37,589 bases of DNA from Syntrophaceae bacterium (lineage in GTDB: Bacteria > Desulfobacterota > Syntrophia > Syntrophales > Smithellaceae), in NCBI GenBank assembly GCA_003139775.1, contig PLGI01000189.1, forward strand, positions 1 through 37,589, read 5' to 3'. The position numbers and the translations under genes are program-made. Below are positions 33,312 to 37,589 of the stretch, piece after piece; the stretch's first letter is position 1, and each line of letters begins with the position of its first letter. Below the pieces are notes generated by a model, which saw only the letters and a program-made list of their open reading frames with translations, was not told the origin of the DNA and did no database searches.

Positions 33312-34040
33312 ATCGAAAGAAAATCGGGCAGAAAATTCGGCGAATTAAGACCGATCAATATTACCAATAATTACTTGAAGAACACTGCCGGTTCCGTTTT
33401 GGTGGAGTTTGGCAATACCAAAGTAATTTGTGCGGCATCTTTGGATAATAAACCGGCGCCTTTCCTGAAAAATACAGGAAAAGGCTGGCTGACGGCTGAA
33501 TATTCGATGTTGCCCATGTCCACGCAAACGCGGACAACAAGGGAATCCGTCCGCGGCAGTTTAGGAGGCCGGACGCACGAAATCCAGAGGATGATTGGCA
33601 GATCGCTGCGGGCAGTAACGGACTTAACCGCTTTTGGTGAAAGAACCATTTATTTAGATTGCGATGTCATACAGGCTGATGGCGGAACAAGGACTGCGTC
33701 AATTACCGGCGCTTTTGTCGCGCTTGTAGATTTATTTAAAAGATTGAGACAGGAAGGTATTGTAAAAGAAATGCCCGTCAGTGATTATTTATCCGCGATC
33801 AGTGTGGGGATAGTTGATAATCAAATTCTTCTCGATTTGGAATACGAAGAAGATTCCCGGGCGGAAGTGGATATGAATTTTGTCATGACCGGTTCCGGCC
33901 TCTTTATTGAAGTACAGGGCACGGCAGAGCGAGTTCCTTTTAATAAAGAACAATTGGACCTAATGACTGAATTGGCCGTAAGCGGCATTAAAAAGATTAT
34001 TGATCGGCAAAGAGAAATTGTGGGTGACCTGAGAGCATGA
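33312..34040 (+). CDS. rph: Ribonuclease PH, probably initiating at an AUC codon
   Basis: Phosphorolytic 3'-5' exonuclease that trims tRNA 3' ends. Family motifs are [65 protein letters not shown] and VQGTAE. From the first canonical start in frame (TTG, 33375) only 221 residues would be made, lacking the conserved N-terminus. The frame continues upstream as [20 protein letters not shown], which matches the normal R-x-x-G-R-x-x-x-E-L-R-P start of RNase PH. The only candidate initiator is ATC at 33312, giving 242 residues (E. coli has 238). A point mutation, a frameshift or a sequence error at this codon are alternatives. It overlaps the next gene by 4 bases. Confidence 0.88.
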   Translation: MERKSGRKFGELRPINITNNYLKNTAGSVLVEFGNTKVICAASLDNKPAPFLKNTGKGWLTAEYSMLPMSTQTRTTRESVRGSLGGRTHEIQRMIGRSLRAVTDLTAFGERTIYLDCDVIQADGGTRTASITGAFVALVDLFKRLRQEGIVKEMPVSDYLSAISVGIVDNQILLDLEYEEDSRAEVDMNFVMTGSGLFIEVQGTAERVPFNKEQLDLMTELAVSGIKKIIDRQREIVGDLRA

Positions 34041-34633
34041 AGATTGTTTTCGCTTCCGGTAACGAAGGAAAGGTGAGAGAAATTAGAGAAATGCTTGAAG
34101 GAATGGGAATTGAATTAGTTTCTTTAAGTAATTATGCTGACGTGCCGGAAATTGTCGAAGATGGAAAAAGTTTTCTGGAAAATGCGTTAAAGAAAGCAAA
34201 GATAGTTTCCGAATATACCGGCGAAACTGTTTTGGCGGATGATTCCGGATTGCAGATCGAAGTATTAGGAGGCGAACCGGGCATTTATTCTTCGCGTTAT
34301 GCCGGAGAAAAGGCCACTGACGAAGAAAACAATACCAAACTTTTGACCAAATTAAAAAATATTCCCCAGGAAAAAAGAACGGCTTTTTTCATTTGTGTGT
34401 TAGTTTTGTATAGAAGAGATAGCAGTTACGATTATTTTGAAGGTAAATGGAGAGGACAAATTATTGATGAGCGGCGCGGAAATAACGGCTTTGGTTACGA
34501 TCCTATTTTTCTGGTGCCGGAGCTGAAGATGACAGCCGCGGAATTGCCCGTAGAAATAAAAAACAAAATAAGTCATCGGGGGCAGGCCTTTGCCCAGCTA
34601 AAAAAGAAATTCGGGGAAAGATTAAAAAATTAG
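34037..34633 (+). CDS. rdgB: XTP/dITP diphosphatase (RdgB/HAM1 family)
   Basis: House-cleaning enzyme that hydrolyses non-canonical purine triphosphates (dITP, XTP). It has 198 residues. [16 protein letters not shown] is the N-terminal nucleotide motif, followed by [35 protein letters not shown] and [10 protein letters not shown], all typical. The ATG overlaps the rph stop (ATGA). The rph-rdgB pair is common in bacteria. tRNA-Pro begins 4 bases after its stop codon, so the tRNA may be co-transcribed with it. Confidence 0.96.
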   Translation: MKIVFASGNEGKVREIREMLEGMGIELVSLSNYADVPEIVEDGKSFLENALKKAKIVSEYTGETVLADDSGLQIEVLGGEPGIYSSRYAGEKATDEENNTKLLTKLKNIPQEKRTAFFICVLVLYRRDSSYDYFEGKWRGQIIDERRGNNGFGYDPIFLVPELKMTAAELPVEIKNKISHRGQAFAQLKKKFGERLKN

Positions 34634-34637
34634 AAAT

Positions 34638-34714
34638 CGGGGCGTAGCGCAGCTTGGTAGCGCGCCTGCTTTGGGAGCAGGATGTCGCAGGTTCAAATCC
34701 TGCCGCCCCGACCA
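34638..34714 (+). tRNA. tRNA-Pro (anticodon UGG)
   Basis: A 77-base cloverleaf including encoded CCA. The acceptor stem CGGGGCG pairs with CGCCCCG (34704-34710), then A discriminator and CCA. The D arm is AGCGCAGCTTGGTAGCGC, and the anticodon stem CCTGC/GCAGG holds the loop TTTGGGA with TGG at 34672-34674. The T arm is GCAGG TTCAAAT CCTGC. No promoter is seen between rdgB and the tRNA. Confidence 0.97.
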
Positions 34715-34801
34715 ATAAAATCAAGGAGTAATCGATTATTATTGCTAGCTCATTTTTTATATAAAGGGTCTGGAGACTAAAAATAAACATCTTTAAAACA
34801 T

Positions 34802-34827
34802 AAAAAAGCAGATGTTTTTACACCTGC
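34802..34827 (-). terminator. Rho-independent terminator of the HD-GYP gene
   Basis: On the minus strand GCAGGTGT pairs with ACATCTGC (one G-U pair) around an AAAA loop and is followed by six T. It lies 68 bases after the HD-GYP stop codon. In the other direction AAACATCT (34785-34792) could pair with AGATGTTT as a weak terminator for the tRNA transcript. Confidence 0.8.
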
Positions 34828-34894
34828 CGCGGTTAGTTGATTCTGTTTCTTACACCTTGTAATCTTGTTTTTCTACGGGATTGGCTTTTCCATC

Positions 34895-37444
34895 TTATGT
34901 AAGCTGATAGCCTTTTTCGCGAAATAATCTCAGACACGCATCGGCGACAGTATCGTCATAAAGAATCCCCTTATTTTTCTCGATTTCTTCAAGAGCTGCC
35001 TTAATACCCAAGGTCGGACGATAGGGACGATGGGAAGCCATGGCCTCCACGACGTCAGCGACAGCCAGAATCCGTGCCTCCATGAGAATTTCATCCCCTT
35101 TCAGGTTTCTTGGATAGCCGGATCCGTCCATCCGTTCATGGTGTTGGTAAACAATTTGTGCCAGCGGCCAGGGGGATTCTACATCCTTCAACATTTCGTA
35201 TCCACTCTTAGGGTGTTCTTTAATCAGATTAAATTCGTTGTTTGTCAGTTTGGTAGGCTTGACCAATATCTCCGCGGGTATGGATAATTTCCCGATGTCA
35301 TGGATGGAACCTACCGTGCGAATTCCATCAATTTTATCCGATGGAAGTCCCATCTCCGTGGCTATGGTGCGGGCTAGATCGGCAACCCGGAGCTGGTGGC
35401 CAGCCGTATAGGGATCTCTCATCTCTATAGCGGATACCATAACCTGAACGGTTACGCCAACGGCTTTCCTGAGACTTTCGAGGGTCTGTTTCAGGTCCTC
35501 ATCTGTCTGTTTGCGTTCGGTTACATCGCGGACATTCATGATAAAACCTGCGACAGCTGGATTATCTAAGAGATTTTTTCCCAGCCCTTCAAAATAACGC
35601 TCCGCGCAATCTTTACGCACTATGCGGAATGAATTGGGAATCGCAGAATCCATGGCCAGAATAGCTTTGTTGTAATCACTGAGAGCACGTTTAACATCAT
35701 CCGGATGAATAATCGAGATCCCATTTCTACCGATTAGTTCCTCGGATTTATATCCGGTAAAACGCTCGACAGAAGGGCTGCAATATTTTATTTTCCCGTT
35801 TTTATCCGTAATGATAATAATGTCCGAAGAGTTTTCTGTAATCTCCTTAAAGTATTTTTCGCTCTCTTGCAGTTTCTGCTCCGCTTTTTTGCGGTCGGTA
35901 ATGTCGCGGACAATTCCTCTAAACCCTATTGGTTTACCCAATGAATTTTTTTGCAACGATACAGATGCTTCAACGTATCTTTTAGTCCCATCTTTTCTTA
36001 TAATCTGCCAATCGAATCCTTCGGTGGGTTCTCCTGTATTGTAAACTTTATTAAACGTTTGAAAAAGTTTTTTTGAGTGTTCTTTGTCTGTATATTGACG
36101 GTTATTCATGCCTATCAATTCCTCTTTGGAGTAGCCAAGGAATCGGCGTAATGAATCGTTGAAAAAGGTAAAGTTACCGGAAAAATCAACCTCAAAATAA
36201 CCTTCCTGCGTGTTTTCCAGAATGGTTCGATATTTTTCCTCGCTTCGACGCAGTTCTTCTTCCATTTGCTTGCGCTCAGTGGTATCACGAGCGATCATCT
36301 GGATTGCTGCAGGTTTTCCTTTAGACATGACGATGGATCCTTGAGTCTCCAAGTATATCTCTTTGCCGCCTTTGTTTCGCAACCTGATCTCACGCAGGTC
36401 CTTTTGAATACCGGTTTTTGTAATCTCTCGGATTATTTCCAATGCAAGCGGAAGTTGATCTTCGCCCACAATCAATTTAAAATTAACAGAACTGATATCT
36501 TCCCTCTTATAGCCAAACAGATTCAAGGCGGCGTTGTTAGCATCGATGAATTGACCGTCGAAATCCATGACGGAAATAAGGTTGAGTGAACGGTCAAAGA
36601 GCGCCTTGTATCGCTCCTGGCTTTCCAGCAGCGCCCTGAGCGAACCCACCCTAGCGGACTCGTCCTGTTTTCGCTTGGTGATATCCTGAATGACTCCCGT
36701 GACAAGCAGCGGGTTGCCGTGTTCGTCTCGCTTCAACTCGGCGACGGAGGAAATGATTCTTGGCGTCAAGGAGTTTTTCGGGTGTATCTCGAATTCCAGA
36801 TTGTACGGCTTATCTGCTTCGATAAGATCGATCAATGCCTGATGGACCCCCTCCCGTTCAGGAATACAGTTTTCGACTTCGTCAATGGTGAAATCCAAAA
36901 CCTTAGGATCAAATCCATAGATGCGCTTGGCCTCGTCGGATCCCCAGAACTTTTTGGTTTGCAGGTTGTATTCCCAGTTGCCTATATGTCCTATAGCCTC
37001 CGCAATGCGATAGCGTTGCTCGCTGATTCGCAACGCATCTTCCGCTCGCCTTTGCTTATTTCTAACTTTTGCTTCTTCTAATTCTCTGGCTATGGTTGGG
37101 CAAAGACGGGACAGGTTACCCTTCATGATATAATCCTGAGCACCTAAACGCATACACTCTGCGGCTGTTTCTTCACCGATAGCTCCGGTTACAACGATGA
37201 GAGGGATATCGATATTTGATTCCTTTAATAAAGCAATGGCTGAAGGAGCATTGAATTTAGGCAGGCTATAATCGCAAAGGATGATATCCCATTGCTTCTC
37301 TTTGAGAGCTTTTTTCATGGCGGCGGCGGTTTCCACCCGTTTATACACCGGATTGTATCCGCCTTTTGTAAGCTCACGGATTATAAACAGCGTATCAACG
37401 TTCGAATCTTCAATAATTAATACACGGAGTAATTGATCCTTCAT
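34895..37444 (-). CDS. Response regulator with four PAS domains and HD-GYP output
   Basis: An 849-residue cytoplasmic signalling protein without membrane segments. A receiver domain (about 6-125) has the acid pair E12/D13, phospho-acceptor D58, T86 and K108. Four PAS/PAC units follow (about 143-260, 275-392, 402-520, 528-645), each ending in a DITKRK/DTTERK-like PAC end. The HD-GYP domain (about 665-840) keeps H683, H715-D716, H744, H768-H769 and DGSGYP, so it should hydrolyse cyclic di-GMP. The PAS units could sense small ligands or redox state. No partner histidine kinase is next to it. GGGGAA precedes the ATG. It is monocistronic, with its own promoter and terminator. Confidence 0.93.
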   Translation of the reverse strand: MKDQLLRVLIIEDSNVDTLFIIRELTKGGYNPVYKRVETAAAMKKALKEKQWDIILCDYSLPKFNAPSAIALLKESNIDIPLIVVTGAIGEETAAECMRLGAQDYIMKGNLSRLCPTIARELEEAKVRNKQRRAEDALRISEQRYRIAEAIGHIGNWEYNLQTKKFWGSDEAKRIYGFDPKVLDFTIDEVENCIPEREGVHQALIDLIEADKPYNLEFEIHPKNSLTPRIISSVAELKRDEHGNPLLVTGVIQDITKRKQDESARVGSLRALLESQERYKALFDRSLNLISVMDFDGQFIDANNAALNLFGYKREDISSVNFKLIVGEDQLPLALEIIREITKTGIQKDLREIRLRNKGGKEIYLETQGSIVMSKGKPAAIQMIARDTTERKQMEEELRRSEEKYRTILENTQEGYFEVDFSGNFTFFNDSLRRFLGYSKEELIGMNNRQYTDKEHSKKLFQTFNKVYNTGEPTEGFDWQIIRKDGTKRYVEASVSLQKNSLGKPIGFRGIVRDITDRKKAEQKLQESEKYFKEITENSSDIIIITDKNGKIKYCSPSVERFTGYKSEELIGRNGISIIHPDDVKRALSDYNKAILAMDSAIPNSFRIVRKDCAERYFEGLGKNLLDNPAVAGFIMNVRDVTERKQTDEDLKQTLESLRKAVGVTVQVMVSAIEMRDPYTAGHQLRVADLARTIATEMGLPSDKIDGIRTVGSIHDIGKLSIPAEILVKPTKLTNNEFNLIKEHPKSGYEMLKDVESPWPLAQIVYQHHERMDGSGYPRNLKGDEILMEARILAVADVVEAMASHRPYRPTLGIKAALEEIEKNKGILYDDTVADACLRLFREKGYQLT

Positions 37445-37536
37445 AGGATTTCCCCTGCGTGTTGAAATGTTAACTAATGACTACCATGACCGATTGATGA
37501 TTCTTAATCATGGCCATATTACTTATGTATATTAAT

Positions 37537-37565
37537 AAAATATGCTTATTTTTATACTACGTCAA
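37537..37565 (-). promoter_or_regulatory. Promoter of the HD-GYP gene
   Basis: On the minus strand TTGACG (37560-37565), a 17-base spacer and TATTTT (37537-37542). The leader of about 86 bases contains a short dyad ATGATT-CTT-AATCAT (37497-37511). Confidence 0.5.
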
Positions 37566-37589
37566 GTTTAATCTCTCCGGGTAATATTC

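Overview
The window looks like a chromosomal segment of a Gram-negative, AT-leaning bacterium of the former Deltaproteobacteria, most likely the Syntrophus/Smithella group (Syntrophales). This is an inference from the neighbourhood M23 peptidase - secA - argJ - rpsB/tsf/pyrH/frr - uppS/cdsA/dxr/rseP, from an ExeA-type ATPase, from a PAS/HD-GYP regulator and from the general look of the proteins. It is not a database result. Most of the window is core housekeeping DNA. I see no insertion sequence, phage gene or CRISPR array.

Layout. 1-312: 5' part of an unknown gene leaving the window on the minus strand. 515-3257 (minus): a three-gene operon of an L,D-transpeptidase-like lipoprotein, an exported D-Ala-D-Ala dipeptidase and a DAACS-family symporter that lacks the arginine needed for acidic substrates. 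The three could form a D-alanine salvage route. 3529-8358 (plus): M23 peptidase, a leader with a terminator and a possible leader ORF, secA and argJ. 8452-11375 (plus): rpsB-tsf-pyrH-frr, bounded by a promoter and a strong terminator. 11461-16066 (plus): uppS-cdsA-dxr-rseP-tsaB behind a good promoter, covering lipid carrier, phospholipid and isoprenoid synthesis, site-2 protease and tRNA t6A.

16082-19749 (minus): the least familiar part. A DNA-binding protein with three 36-residue tandem repeats, an ExeA-like AAA ATPase with seven 25-residue proline-rich repeats, and a TPR protein lie in one apparent operon. 19954-23839 (minus): a membrane-anchored transglutaminase-like protein with an ABC exporter, all three genes overlapping by 4 bases. 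24138-25549 (plus): psd-pssA for phosphatidylethanolamine synthesis.

25692-27009: rsmD, coaD and an internally deleted aspartate aminotransferase remnant. 27311-32299: ispG, proS and a bifunctional (p)ppGpp synthetase/hydrolase. 32610-34714: amidase, RNase PH (apparently starting at an AUC codon), XTP/dITP pyrophosphatase and tRNA-Pro(UGG). 34895-37444 (minus): a REC-PAS4-HD-GYP protein with its own promoter and terminator.

Three intergenic gaps (about 25591-25676, 27168-27250, 32311-32420) hold hairpin-forming sequences that look like dispersed REP/MITE-type repeats. The main themes are envelope building (peptidoglycan, phospholipid, undecaprenyl carrier, secretion) and translation. The observations most worth follow-up are the tandem-repeat ATPase operon, the proposed D-Ala salvage operon with its operator-like dyad, the secA leader, the AUC start of rph and the aminotransferase remnant.
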